Below are positions 1-8,391 of a stretch of DNA of 64,000 bases, one piece after another. The notes below the pieces were generated by a model, which had not been told where the DNA came from, did no database searches, and saw only the letters and a program-made list of their open reading frames with translations. Source of the DNA: Methanosarcina sp. ERenArc_MAG2 (GTDB lineage: Archaea > Halobacteriota > Methanosarcinia > Methanosarcinales > Methanosarcinaceae); the NCBI GenBank assembly GCA_023955635.1, contig JAMXHR010000010.1, forward strand, positions 1-64,000, read 5' to 3'. The translations under genes and the position numbers were made by a program. Each line of letters begins with the position of its first letter. The stretch's first letter is position 1.

Positions 1-75
1 GTCAATGCGTTTAACAAATGGATGGAAGATCAGATATCTAGCTTCTTCTACCGCTACCAGGAAGGTACCCACTAA
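1..75 (+). CDS. C-terminal end of an unidentified protein (cut by window edge)
   Basis: The first frame is open from base 1 to a TAA at 73-75 and gives 24 residues rich in aromatic and charged residues, ending EGTH. Only the tail is inside the window, so neither start nor family can be judged. It could be a gene end or a chance open stretch. Confidence 0.35.
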   Translation, partial: VNAFNKWMEDQISSFFYRYQEGTH

Positions 76-500
76 AGCTATGGCTTTGAAGGTTATTTAC
101 AAAGATTGTACTAATAATTTTAATCAATTTCCTTACTGCTATCGATTTAACAGAAACAGAGTTTATTATTGATCAAAGACGTTCAAAAATAAAAAATCGA
201 TTTCCGTATGCATTAAATTCAAAACTTCTTTTTTATTGATGTAGATACTTTACCGCAAAACCTATGCATCAGTAAAAACGGAAAATCTTGCTTTTTGTTC
301 TGCACTTAAATGAAGGCCAGATCAAACTCTCTTTCACAATAAAAATGCAAACTTTCGCTACATCGGAAACTTTATCATGGAAACATTAACTGCAGAACAG
401 CGGCCGACCAAAAAGTCTAACTTCTAAAATAAAGGTTCCTCAGGATTTTCCACTGCTTGACCAGCTTAAACCTGATAAATTAAGAATTAGGAAAAGATCT
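76..500. other. Intergenic stretch, no gene seen
   Basis: This AT-rich stretch of about 425 bases has no convincing reading frame or RNA. A short motif AACCTATGCATCA near 259-271 recurs near 9650, 58140 and 63400 in other intergenic regions. Around 425-500 a short open stretch (reading VPQDFPLLDQLKPDKL) looks like debris of an older gene. Confidence 0.4.
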
Positions 501-956
501 TTAAGAATCTCCGTTAGGAAAAAGAAGAGTTTTTGTTGACGTAACATTGACACTGTAAATGCGGGCTAAGTTCAAACTTTGTTCTTTTGAAAGACCTGAA
601 CCATTAAATTCAACTTGCCCTTTAACATGGATTGTAGAATGGGGCCTTATGGTTTTATTATCGATGATTTTATGATCTTCGGTTAGCACTCTTGCTAAAA
701 AATCCTTTGTAAAAAGCAGTTCAATAGAATTCAGGTAAATTTTTTAATTTCCCCCGTTATATAAGGCAAAATCGTAATTATAAGTCTGTATGCTGGTATC
801 ATTTACATTCTCAACAGAACCTAAAGTTTGTGTGGTCTCTACTATTTTCAACCCATCTTCTGCCTGAGAAGAATCATAGTTTTCCTTAAACCCAATAAAC
901 AATATTGTTAAAACTAAAAGAATTATTAAGAACCCACGTGTTAAATTTTTAGTCAC
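501..956 (-). pseudogene. Membrane-anchored small extracellular protein with an in-frame stop
   Basis: Two open pieces, 956-747 and 743-501, lie in the same frame and are separated only by one TAA at 744-746. Read through, they make one protein of about 151 residues. Residues 8-23 form one hydrophobic helix (signal anchor or signal peptide); the rest is a polar, probably beta-rich, external domain (sequence around the stop reads FALYNGGN-stop-KIYLNSIELLF). The smooth reading across the stop says this was one gene that acquired a nonsense change. TAA is not the pyrrolysine codon, so readthrough is unlikely. I do not recognise the family. It is convergent with nothing obvious and lies downstream of hgcB on the same strand. 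Confidence 0.6.
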
Positions 957-1049
957 CGTATCCTTCCTGTTGTGAATGTATTTGAAATTTTTGAATGTGA
1001 TATTTAACTAGAATTATTTTTTTAGCTCGCTGATGTCGATATTTTTTCA

Positions 1050-1385
1050 CTACTTCTCGCTACAGAATGGTTTCTCCGAACTTCCACCGCAGCAAGAACC
1101 TGCTTCTCCTCCACAGCCACATTTGCCGCTATCCAGACTTTTACCTTTGAGTGCTGCGCCGATCATTGCCCACGCACAACCGACACCGCTCTGCACTTCT
1201 ATTGCCTGGACCGGGCAGTTGAGAGCGCATGCCCCGCATTCCATACACACAGCTGGTTGTATGAGTTCAACATGCTCTTTTCCTTCGGCAAAAACTCTAT
1301 GTGGACAGACCTGTATACAGCGCTGGCAGTTGATACACCTATTGGGATGATAATTGAGTGTGTTCTCAAGATAAGAATCAAACAT
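1050..1385 (-). CDS. hgcB: HgcB, 2x[4Fe-4S] ferredoxin of mercury methylation
   Basis: This 111-residue ferredoxin has two CxxCxxCxxxCP clusters (CINCQRCIQVCP near residues 17-28 and CMECGACALNCP near 47-58). After these come the VGCAWAM stretch with an extra Cys and a Cys-rich tail (KCGCGG, CCGG, a final Cys near the end). The ECGAC motif, the extra Cys and the Cys tail are the hallmarks of HgcB. HgcB is known to reduce the corrinoid of HgcA and may hand over Hg(II). Its ATG follows the TGA of hgcA directly (stop 1386-1388, start 1383-1385), so the two are translationally coupled. Given its neighbour the assignment is secure. Confidence 0.93.
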   Translation of the reverse strand: MFDSYLENTLNYHPNRCINCQRCIQVCPHRVFAEGKEHVELIQPAVCMECGACALNCPVQAIEVQSGVGCAWAMIGAALKGKSLDSGKCGCGGEAGSCCGGSSEKPFCSEK

Positions 1386-2516
1386 TCAGACCACCTTCAT
1401 AAACTTGATTATTCCCAGTAGAATTGAGAGTATAATTCCAGAACCTAACATAAGTGCCATGAGAGGTACATATCGAAAAATTTCTTTTTTGACGCCAGTC
1501 CGTGAAGTAAAGGTCGTACACCCAGTGAAGTTAAGGGCTAAGTATGCAATCAAGGCGGGCATAATCAGAAGTAAAACCAGTGATATCAGGGCATTCTCCA
1601 AGAAGGGCAATGTAGAATTTGTCGCAAAGGAAACTGCGAAGGGAATAGCAATAATTTCTCCCAGAATTAACCCTTTTGTACTGAAGTCGTGCGTGGGAAT
1701 AAACGGAAGTAGAGCTGGGAAGAGTACGGTTCCTGCAAGGGTTGTTGTGATCACAGCTAGGGATGCAAGAGGGCTTGCAAGGAAATAGAGTATAATAGCA
1801 GCAGCAATCGTCGGCAGTACTACGTGAACAAATTCTACAGGAGTAAGCACTATCCGATCTTTCAATTGAAATTGAACCCTACGCATTTCAGGCGTTGCCT
1901 TCCGTGTTTTGAGATACTCGGAGAGATCGCTGGCACGGACAGGACCATATTCCACCAAAAAACCGGACCGACGCTGTACTTCGTACGCTGAAATTCCAGG
2001 AGCTGAAAGTTGTGGCAGAATGAGAGTACGGTGCCGAACAATATTGGCAAGTCCTGTAGAGCCGATACGCCGCACAAGTTCGTCTGTTCCGAATGTACCC
2101 TTACCTGCAGCACACCAGACATTAATTCCCTTTGTGTCCAGGACAAGAATATAGCAGTCAGTGTCTGTAAGTGCGGAACGAACGGCGTCAAAACTCAGTG
2201 TATAGTTTGCCGAGACAAAAACCAGTGAATCAGGTGTTGGGTTCCCGAGTCGGTAGAGGCCAGGCTTTACAATATGTCCCATACGGTTCACGCCCCACCG
2301 GGCAAGGAAGTGATCGAGCCGATTGGAGAACGTGAGTGTACCTGTGGTCGTACGTATCTCGGAAGTGGGTTTATTTGTGATCGTAAGGATTGCAGATCTT
2401 GGAATATTGTCAGTCAAACAGTTGCATGGCTGAGCATCCGATTTTGGTGTGCACGAGCACGATGAACCAGCAGTCTTCGATGAACCATTAGGCTTAGTAT
2501 TGTCCACGTGACCCAT
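1386..2516 (-). CDS. hgcA: HgcA, corrinoid protein of mercury methylation
   Basis: This 376-residue protein has the invariant cap-helix motif NVWCAAGK at residues 132-139 (Cys135 is the residue known to ligate the cobalt of the corrinoid in HgcA). The N-terminal corrinoid domain is followed from about residue 225 by roughly five membrane helices, the architecture unique to HgcA. It transfers a methyl group from the corrinoid to Hg(II) at the cytoplasmic membrane. The first 35 residues are an unusual Cys/Ser-rich extension (CSC, CNC), which could be a metal-binding tail. The start lies 9 bases after the stop of the AbrB-like gene, and hgcB follows with no gap. As far as I know hgcAB is patchy in methanogens and not typical of cultured Methanosarcina, so acquisition by transfer is plausible. 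Confidence 0.95.
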   Translation of the reverse strand: MGHVDNTKPNGSSKTAGSSCSCTPKSDAQPCNCLTDNIPRSAILTITNKPTSEIRTTTGTLTFSNRLDHFLARWGVNRMGHIVKPGLYRLGNPTPDSLVFVSANYTLSFDAVRSALTDTDCYILVLDTKGINVWCAAGKGTFGTDELVRRIGSTGLANIVRHRTLILPQLSAPGISAYEVQRRSGFLVEYGPVRASDLSEYLKTRKATPEMRRVQFQLKDRIVLTPVEFVHVVLPTIAAAIILYFLASPLASLAVITTTLAGTVLFPALLPFIPTHDFSTKGLILGEIIAIPFAVSFATNSTLPFLENALISLVLLLIMPALIAYLALNFTGCTTFTSRTGVKKEIFRYVPLMALMLGSGIILSILLGIIKFMKVV

Positions 2517-2525
2517 CTCTTTTCT

Positions 2526-2816
2526 TTAATCGGTATCTTTCATCAGCGGATCAAGCACGTCTTTTACCATTCCGCTAAGGGCCTCGACCTTTATGAGAGC
2601 GAGGCAGCAAATACCACCATCCTTTTCCCAACTTATCAAGGCAAGTTTATTCCCGGGATTGATGCCAGCTTTTTCCCGTACATCTTTTGGAAGTACCATC
2701 TGTCCTCTCTCATCCACACTAAGAACTGCCTCGACCTTGCATCCCGAACCTTGATAGCATCCACAAGGCGATCCACTAGAATTACAACATTCATCAATTG
2801 TTTTCTTATTGGCCAT
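2526..2816 (-). CDS. AbrB/SpoVT-fold regulator leading the hgcAB operon
   Basis: I place the start at the ATG at 2816 (MANKKT...), because GAGGATT lies 5 bases before it; the upstream open extension is hydrophobic and has no such site. The 96-residue product has a Cys-rich N-terminus (CC, C-x-C and C within residues 10-26) followed by a swapped-hairpin AbrB domain (VLSVDERGQMVLPKDVREKAGI). Proteins of this kind travel with hgcAB in other organisms and are labelled HgcAB-associated protein in some annotation sets. The Cys cluster could let it sense Hg(II) or another thiophilic metal; that is inference. A palindromic element surrounds its own TATA box, suggesting autoregulation. Confidence 0.8.
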   Translation of the reverse strand: MANKKTIDECCNSSGSPCGCYQGSGCKVEAVLSVDERGQMVLPKDVREKAGINPGNKLALISWEKDGGICCLALIKVEALSGMVKDVLDPLMKDTD

Positions 2817-2831
2817 TTGAATCCTCATAAT

Positions 2832-2860
2832 AATGTATATTTTCCATATATTTATACATT
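2832..2860 (-). promoter_or_regulatory. Promoter and putative operator of the hgc operon
   Basis: On the minus strand the sequence has a TATA box (TATAAATATATGG, within 2844-2857) bracketed by a perfect 8-base inverted repeat, AATGTATA and TATACATT, separated by 13 bases. The TATA box sits about 30 bases from the proposed ATG, so the leader would be very short. A palindrome over the TATA box is well placed for repression by the dimeric AbrB-like protein encoded first in the operon. The binding is inference. Confidence 0.55.
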
Positions 2861-3482
2861 TCCTATTTATCAGATAAATCAAAAAAATCAGAAAAAATAT
2901 CAATTAATATATTCATAAACAGGATATGAAGTGGCAAATTATCCCAAAAAAGTCATCCTTTAATAATCGTCCGGAAAAACGAAGCTATTCTTCATTGGTC
3001 ATCGGTTAAGGAATTTTCTTGCCTGAAGGCTATCGATTTTCTGTTATAAATTGGCCTCAAATTTTAGCCTCTTTACCTAAAATCGATACTCTTTTCCAGT
3101 TCAAAGTCTATCTAAATTTTGGACACATTCTGAGAATAAATCCTATTTGTCATGATTCCTCACTTAATCGAAGATGCATGAGCTATTCTTTAGTTCGAAA
3201 GGAAAAAATACACTCTTTAATGGATTGAATAATTATTGGTAATTATATTTCTGAGTCTTTGACTTGAAGCAAATTATTTCACTATTACATCCTGTGTAGA
3301 ATGCGTTTTTCATAGCCAAGAAAGCATATTTTGTCTCAACAATAAATAGAGTTGTCATCAAATTTCAAAAAATATGGGGGCATTTTTGCCGCAAAATTAA
3401 GAAAAACAGAATTTCAATGTCAATTATTGCTTAAGTGTAAGCTTATAAATTGTATTTGTTTGTTTTTCCGTATGGTGATGAA
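2861..3482. other. Divergent intergenic region, no gene seen
   Basis: This lies between the hgc promoter and the NifH-like gene. A 69-residue open frame at 3019-3228 lacks family signs or a ribosome site and is probably chance or debris. An AT-rich stretch just before 3483 must hold the promoter of the NifH-like gene. Nothing else was recognised. Confidence 0.4.
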
Positions 3483-3985
3483 ATGACAAAAGCAAGAAAT
3501 ATCGCAATCTGTGGAAAAGGCGGAATCGGAAAATCGACTACTTCATCGAATCTTTCAGCGGCTCTTTAGGACCTGGGTCTTACAGTAATGCAGATTGGCT
3601 GTGATCCTAAAAGTGACTCCACAAATAACCTCCGGGGAGGAAAATCAATTCCTTCAGTCCTCGATGCTTTAAGAAGTGGAAAGAGAATTGAAATCAGTGA
3701 CATTGTCTATGAGGGCTTCAATGGAATCCTCTGTGTGGAAGCAGGAGGTCCGGAGCCTGGAGTGGGATGTGCCGGCAGAGGAATAATTACTGCGATAGAG
3801 CCCTTAAGGCAAAAAAATGTCTTTGAAGAATTCAAACCTGATGTTGTAATTTATGATGTTCTCGGAGATGTTGTCTGTGGAGGATTTTCAATCCCTATCC
3901 GTGAAGGTGTTGCAGAACAGGTCTACACTGTTGCATCATCTGATTTCATGGCGATATATGCAGCAAACAATCTCTTTAAAGGAAT

Positions 3986-5124
3986 TAGGAGTTACGCAGT
4001 TGGCTCTTGACATATCGTTTTTAACAACTTCCCATCCATACGAATTAATTTAATGTGTATATTGGGTTATTTAAATATGCTGTCACTGCCCCTCTCCGAA
4101 TTTTCATCGTACTTTCGAACCAGGATATCCCCGTTTTGATTCTTTGTAACTCCAGTCTAAGGAACGCTCTTAATGAGAACATTATATGTGCTCTTTGTGA
4201 CTCTTCCTTTCTTGCCTGACATTTTTCGACCCCACAGAACTGCTTTATTCCTCTGTGGTATTCCTCAATTTTCCATGACTTCTTTGCCAACTCTTCACGT
4301 TTTGATTCATCCATATCCTGTACATCTGTAACCCAGTGTTGCGTGTCTCCATCTTTTGAAACTATCCTAAACACCTTTACAAATCCATATGCTTTGAGAT
4401 GAACCACAAGTCCTTTTGGAGGAATCTCTACTGTTTCAAGTGGCACATTTCCCTTCTTATCAGGATTTACCAAACGATTTTTCTTTAACCTTGTAAGGAA
4501 ATGCCATTCTTTCTTCTTTATTGCTTTAAGGTTTTTCACACTTGCGTACCATGTATCAAACAAAACAAATTCGGGATTAAAACCACGTTCTTCGGCTTTG
4601 TCAAGCATATCGCGGAAATGGTCATTCTTTGTTTTGTCGTCTTCATCAATGTTATAAATTCGAAAATCGATAGGTATAACAGTTGTACCGTCTGTCCAAA
4701 CTAAGGTGACCAAACCTATCCCCTTTACAGCACGATGATGTTTTCCACTCCACATACGACGAACAAAAGCCATTTCTTTTGCGTATGGTTTATCTAATGT
4801 TGAATCGTCAATAATTAGAAAGCCTTCTTCAGGCTTAACATGACTTTTTACTTCTTCCCATAATGCTTCTGTGTCTGGAGGTTGCCTTTGAAGGCAACGA
4901 GTGAAAGCATCGTGAGAAGGAGCATTAGCTACGATTGGATAACATCTAGCAGCTTCAGTACAGCTGAAAACGTTAGATGCCGCAATGAGAAAATTAATGA
5001 AATCAATGTCAATACACTTAGGTGGGTTTATATCCATAACTCCGTACGTTTTTGGGGAACTATGGAGATATTAGTATATTTTAAATGATATTACTTTTTC
5101 GGCATTTCAAATGCGTAAGTCCTA
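3986..5124 (-). mobile_element. Complete IS701-type insertion sequence
   Basis: The ends are defined exactly: inverted repeats TAGGAGTTACGCAGTTG (left) and TAGGACTTACGCATTTG (right, read inward) and a 5-bp target duplication GGAAT at 3981-3985 and 5125-5129, inside the NifH-like gene. The element is 1139 bp and carries one transposase. A deleted copy is at 9698-10047, and MITEs with the same ends are at 10059-10177 and 46870-46987. Confidence 0.92.
4045..5037 (-). CDS. IS701-type DDE transposase
   Basis: This 330-residue transposase has an RNase H-like core: IIDDSTLDKPYA (first Asp, near residue 76), FVLFDTWYAS (second Asp, near 160) and a later KKSWKIEEYHRGIKQ (Glu, near 250), the usual DDE spacing of IS4/IS701-like enzymes. 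The full-length frame and intact element ends suggest it is active or recently was. The C-terminal 90 residues are nearly identical to the fragment at 9719-9988, showing recent spread. Confidence 0.9.
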   Translation of the reverse strand: MDINPPKCIDIDFINFLIAASNVFSCTEAARCYPIVANAPSHDAFTRCLQRQPPDTEALWEEVKSHVKPEEGFLIIDDSTLDKPYAKEMAFVRRMWSGKHHRAVKGIGLVTLVWTDGTTVIPIDFRIYNIDEDDKTKNDHFRDMLDKAEERGFNPEFVLFDTWYASVKNLKAIKKKEWHFLTRLKKNRLVNPDKKGNVPLETVEIPPKGLVVHLKAYGFVKVFRIVSKDGDTQHWVTDVQDMDESKREELAKKSWKIEEYHRGIKQFCGVEKCQARKEESQRAHIMFSLRAFLRLELQRIKTGISWFESTMKIRRGAVTAYLNNPIYTLN

Positions 5125-5269
5125 GGAATAAGGAAATATGCAAACAATGGTGGTGCACTGTTTAGCGGAATAATTGCGAATTCAATGAATCAGTCGATTC
5201 AAAAGGGGATAATAAACGACTTTGCAAAACAGACGAAGACAACGATTGCAGGATATGTACCTCGCTCGC

Positions 5270-6012
5270 TTGGGCATTGGTACCTAAATACTGATATATA
5301 TTATGAGAACTTATATCTCTTGATGAACTGCCCAAGATGTAAGAGTCTCGATCATAATAAGAATGGTAAAGTTAATGGCCGTCAACGCTACAAATGCTCT
5401 GATTGTGGATATAATTATTCAGTAGAGCTAAAATCAACTGCTAGTTCCGCATCTGTTAAGAGACAGGCTTTACAACTCTATCTTGAAGGATTGGGATTTC
5501 GGTCAATAGGGCGTTTTTGGGGGTAAGTCATGTTTCTATCCAAAAATGGATAAAGAAATTTGGTCAGGAGTTAGAAGAACTAAAAAGCGAAAATGAGATA
5601 TCTATTGTTGAAATGGATGAGATGCACACTTACATCGGTAACAAAAAAATATTGCTGGATCTGGATTGCTGTTGATAGAGTTGGGAAAAAGTTCATCAAC
5701 TGCTCTTTTGGTAGCAGAGGGACAGAAACTGGACAAAAACTCTGGGAAAAGTTAAAGGAAAAAGAGATTGAAAAAGTGATGACTGATCACTGGAGGGCAT
5801 ATGCAGAGTTCGTTCCAGATAAAATTCATACTCAATCCAAAGCAGAAACGTACACTGTTGAAGGGTATAACAGCATAGTTAGGCACTTTCTGGCAAGATT
5901 GAGAAGAAAGACAAAGTGTTATACTAAGAGTCTTGAAATGCTAAAGTACTCGGTTCTTCTATTGATGAAATACAGAAATAAAGAGTTAACTATTTTTAGT
6001 TAACAGTGCCAA
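5270..6012 (+). mobile_element. IS1-type insertion sequence, degraded
   Basis: The imperfect terminal repeats TTGGGCATTGGTACCTAAA (left, from 5270) and TTGGCACTGTTAACTAAA (right, read inward, ending 6012) enclose InsA- and InsB-like frames. The left flank is the NifH-like gene, but the right flank is not: it matches the end of the IS1634-type element found at 41024 onward. No target duplication is visible, so a deletion or recombination has joined this IS to foreign sequence and removed the end of the NifH-like gene. Confidence 0.75.
5323..6003 (+). pseudogene. IS1-type transposase (InsA plus InsB) in three frames
   Basis: The N-terminal part begins MNCPRCKS with a zinc ribbon (CPRC...CSDCG) and an HTH region. 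It runs to 5526, where a T5G5 run must be read with a -1 shift to continue (VSHVSIQKWIKKFG). A second break at an A7 run (5642-5648) needs a +1 shift to reach the catalytic part (YCWIWIAVDRVGKKFINC, MTDHWRAYAEF and the C-terminal VEGYNSIVRHFLARLRRKTKCYTKS). IS1 elements often use one programmed -1 shift, so the first may be genuine; the second looks like damage or a base-calling error. Confidence 0.75.
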
Positions 6013-6049
6013 AATTAATTATATTAATTTATATGTTTACCTGCAGAAT
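6013..6049 (-). mobile_element. Terminal remnant of an IS1634-type element
   Basis: Read on the minus strand this stretch matches, almost base for base, the left-end sequence of the complete IS1634-type element at 41024-41060 (ATTCTGCAGGTAAACATATA and onward). The terminal CTAGG of the remnant is split by the small MITE at 6050-6132, since removing the MITE and one TA restores GAATCTAGG. It marks the junction of an old rearrangement next to the IS1 copy. Confidence 0.6.
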
Positions 6050-6132
6050 CTATAGTCACGCCTGTAATTATTGCAACAAAAACAATTTAGTAGCTCATTG
6101 AGTTGTTGCATTATTTAGCCTCGTGACTATAG
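6050..6132. repeat. Small MITE related to the IS630-type element
   Basis: The terminal inverted repeat CTATAGTCACG / CGTGACTATAG is extended inward by TTGCAAC / GTTGCA. The same features, TATAGTCAC followed by TGCAAC, make up the end of the IS630-type element at 15660-15690. A duplicated TA at both borders fits IS630/mariner-type insertion. It lies inside the IS1634 end remnant, so three elements are stacked here. Confidence 0.65.
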
Positions 6133-6409
6133 GTAGTATGATAAAGCGGAAAAAATCCTACATTTATTTAGCATGCGCTGGCATTTATACCTTAACCTTT
6201 TATTTGAACAGAAGCTCTTAGAAACTCTCTCTTTAAAGGCTTTTATTAAAATCCTACTTGAAACAATTACTACGACATAAAAATATTCTTTACAACATAA
6301 AAAATCTTTACAACATAAAAAGTGCTTTTAAAAAGACACCGCATTTAAAATGTATAACCTTAGAGAAGCAGAAATATTTTAATTTAAATGTTTGTAAAAT
6401 AATAAGGAC

Positions 6410-6494
6410 ACATTAGATTGAAAGAAACATTAGATTGAAAGAAACATTAGATTGAAAGAAACATTAGATTGAAAGAAACATTAGATTGAAAGGA
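6410..6494 (+). repeat. Five tandem copies of a 17-bp unit before top6B
   Basis: The unit ACATTAGATTGAAAGAA is repeated five times head to tail; the last copy ends in GGA. It ends 30 bases before the top6B start and so lies in its leader or promoter. It may be a variable-number repeat that alters transcription or translation of topoisomerase VI, or neutral slippage. Confidence 0.9.
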
Positions 6495-6524
6495 GATTGA
6501 TTTTTCAGCCTGAGGTAAAATTCC

Positions 6525-8390
6525 ATGGATTTCCCAATTGCAGAAGAACTTGCTAAAAATCAAAAGTCAATAAGTGTCGCAGAATTTTTTGAAAAAAACA
6601 GGCAGATCCTGGGTTTTGACTCTGCTCCTCGAAGCCTCATAACAACTGTAAAAGAAGCTGTTGACAATTCCCTGGACGCCTGCGAAGAAGCAGGAATCCT
6701 GCCTGACATCCTTGTCCAGGTCGAAAGGACCGGACAGGACTACGTAACTGTGATAATAGAAGACAACGGACCCGGAATTATAAAAGAACAAATCCCCAAA
6801 GTCTTTGCAAAGCTGCTTTATGGTTCCAGATTCCATGCCCTCAAGCAGAGCAGGGGACAGCAGGGAATAGGAATTTCCGCAGCCGTGCTCTATGCCCAGA
6901 TGACTGCAGGCAGGCATACTAAAATCCTCTCAAAGACCAGTTCCAGTGCCCCGGCCCATTACTACGAGTTAATGATTAATACAAGTACGAATGAGCCTGA
7001 AATCCTGAAAGATGAGGTAAAAGACTGGTTCCGCCCCCACGGGACTCAGATAGAACTTGAAATGAAGGCTGCCTACGTCAAAGGAAGGAGGCAGTCCATT
7101 TATGAATACCTTAAAGCTACGGCAATCGTAAACCCCCATACAAGGATTACCCTTATCGAACCTGACGGCAACGAAGAAGTCTTTGAAAGGGCAACGGACA
7201 AGATGCCTGACCCTGCAGAAGAAATCCTGCCTCATCCTGAAGGCATTGAGCTTGGCACTCTCATGAAAATGCTCCGTTACACCGAGCGTCAGAAACTTGC
7301 CCCGTTTCTCCGTTACTCTTTTTGTAAAATAGGCCTGCTAACTGCCGAGGAAGTCTGCAAGGCTGCAGGGCTTGATCCGGAAATCGATCCTCAGTCCCTC
7401 GGCCGCCACGAGGCAAGAAAGCTAATTGAGGCTTTTGAGAAGGTAAAAATCATGGCCCCTCCCACAGACTGCCTTTCCCCAATCGGAGAAGAACTAATTT
7501 ACAGGGGGCTTGAAAAAGAGACAAATGTGGACTTCATTGCCACAAGCACACGGAAACCTTCCGTATATTCCGGAAACCCCTTTGTAGTGGAAGTAGGGCT
7601 TGCATATGGGGGAAACCTCTCGAAAGAGGATAAAATCAGCATCATGCGTTTCGCTAACCGTGTGCCTCTGCTTTACCAGCAGGGAGGCTGCGTGACCACA
7701 CATGCAGTCGAAGATCTAAAATGGAAGCAGTACGGATTAAACCAGCCAGGCGGGGGAATTCCCACAGGCCCTGTTATCCTCCTGATTCATATAGCTTCGA
7801 TTAACGTGCCTTTTACTTCAGAATCAAAAGATGCTATTGCGGATATTCCTGTAATCAAGGAGGAGGTTGACCTTGCAATCAAAGACGTAGCAAGGAAGCT
7901 CAAGCATTACCTGAGCAAACAGAGCAATCTCAAGAAGCGCCGGGAAAAGGAGATTATAATTACAAAGGTGCTTCCGAAAATGGCTTTAAAGGTTGCAAAC
8001 ATCCTGGAAAAAGATGTCCCTGATATCAACCCTGTTGTTGCAAAGATTATGGGAAACCTGCTTGTGCACAGAAAAGTAAAAAGGAATGCAGACGGGACTG
8101 CGGATGTTATAATAAAGGTCAAGAACTTCGGGACTTCAACGCATTCCTTCAGGGTTCATGAAATGCTGCCCTGGACAATCAGCAGAGCAAAGCCCGAACC
8201 AAAGGTCGTAACTATGGGCAATGATTATGATTATATCTGGGACATGTCTGCGACAGTCGGGTCCTCAAAGGTGCTCAGCTACAGAATAGAGTTCGCAGAA
8301 GATAAAGAACTCGGAAAATTCCCTGACCTTATTGTGGAAGGGCTTGAAGAAGAGCTGGTAACCGGGGCAAAGGCCTTTAAGGGGATATAA
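6525..8390 (+). CDS. top6B: DNA topoisomerase VI subunit B
   Basis: The 621-residue protein is the ATPase subunit of the type IIB topoisomerase that relaxes and decatenates DNA in archaea. The GHKL fold is visible: N box [12 protein letters not shown] (near 44-55), DNGPGI (near 79-84) and the [15 protein letters not shown] glycine lid (near 109-123). After it come the H2TH segment and the transducer with the conserved Lys-bearing stretch near [10 protein letters not shown], and a C-terminal immunoglobulin-like domain (about 510-621), as in Methanosarcina. TGAGGT lies 8 bases before the ATG. top6A begins one base after its stop (TAA then G then ATG), giving a two-gene operon. The tandem repeat upstream is unusual. 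Confidence 0.97.
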   Translation: MDFPIAEELAKNQKSISVAEFFEKNRQILGFDSAPRSLITTVKEAVDNSLDACEEAGILPDILVQVERTGQDYVTVIIEDNGPGIIKEQIPKVFAKLLYGSRFHALKQSRGQQGIGISAAVLYAQMTAGRHTKILSKTSSSAPAHYYELMINTSTNEPEILKDEVKDWFRPHGTQIELEMKAAYVKGRRQSIYEYLKATAIVNPHTRITLIEPDGNEEVFERATDKMPDPAEEILPHPEGIELGTLMKMLRYTERQKLAPFLRYSFCKIGLLTAEEVCKAAGLDPEIDPQSLGRHEARKLIEAFEKVKIMAPPTDCLSPIGEELIYRGLEKETNVDFIATSTRKPSVYSGNPFVVEVGLAYGGNLSKEDKISIMRFANRVPLLYQQGGCVTTHAVEDLKWKQYGLNQPGGGIPTGPVILLIHIASINVPFTSESKDAIADIPVIKEEVDLAIKDVARKLKHYLSKQSNLKKRREKEIIITKVLPKMALKVANILEKDVPDINPVVAKIMGNLLVHRKVKRNADGTADVIIKVKNFGTSTHSFRVHEMLPWTISRAKPEPKVVTMGNDYDYIWDMSATVGSSKVLSYRIEFAEDKELGKFPDLIVEGLEEELVTGAKAFKGI

Positions 8391-8391
8391 G

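Larger units (their letters stand above)
3483..5269 (+). pseudogene. NifH/CfbC-like iron protein, broken by insertions
   Basis: Reading starts at ATG 3483 with the P-loop GKGGIGKST (residues 10-18). It continues to the switch and cluster-ligand motifs GVGCAGRG and [12 protein letters not shown], the two Cys that bind the subunit-bridging [4Fe-4S] cluster. At 3567-3569 there is an in-frame TAG (codon 29). At 3985 an IS701-type element enters after the codons for LFKG; the gene resumes at 5125 (GIRKYANNGGALF) and is cut again at 5269 by an IS1-type element, beyond which the C-terminus is missing. The product would have been an ATP-dependent electron donor of the nitrogenase, chlorophyllide or F430-type reductases (group IV-like rather than the classical nif operon, since no nifDK is near). 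Clearly dead. Confidence 0.85.

Noticed and set aside
1033..1350. Plus-strand open frames over hgcB and hgcA
   Set aside because: They are mirror frames of the real minus-strand genes; no ribosome site or family match.
3019..3228. 69-residue open frame between hgc operon and NifH-like gene
   Set aside because: No ribosome site, no recognisable motif; AT-rich chance frame.
3567..3569. In-frame TAG in the NifH-like gene as a pyrrolysine codon
   Set aside because: Methanosarcina can decode TAG, but this position is in a surface helix of an iron protein with no known Pyl, and the gene is already destroyed by two insertions. A simple nonsense change is more likely.
5516..5523. Programmed frameshift in the IS1-type transposase as proof of activity
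   Set aside because: The T5G5 site could support -1 slippage, but a second break at an A7 run also exists, and the element has lost a proper right flank.
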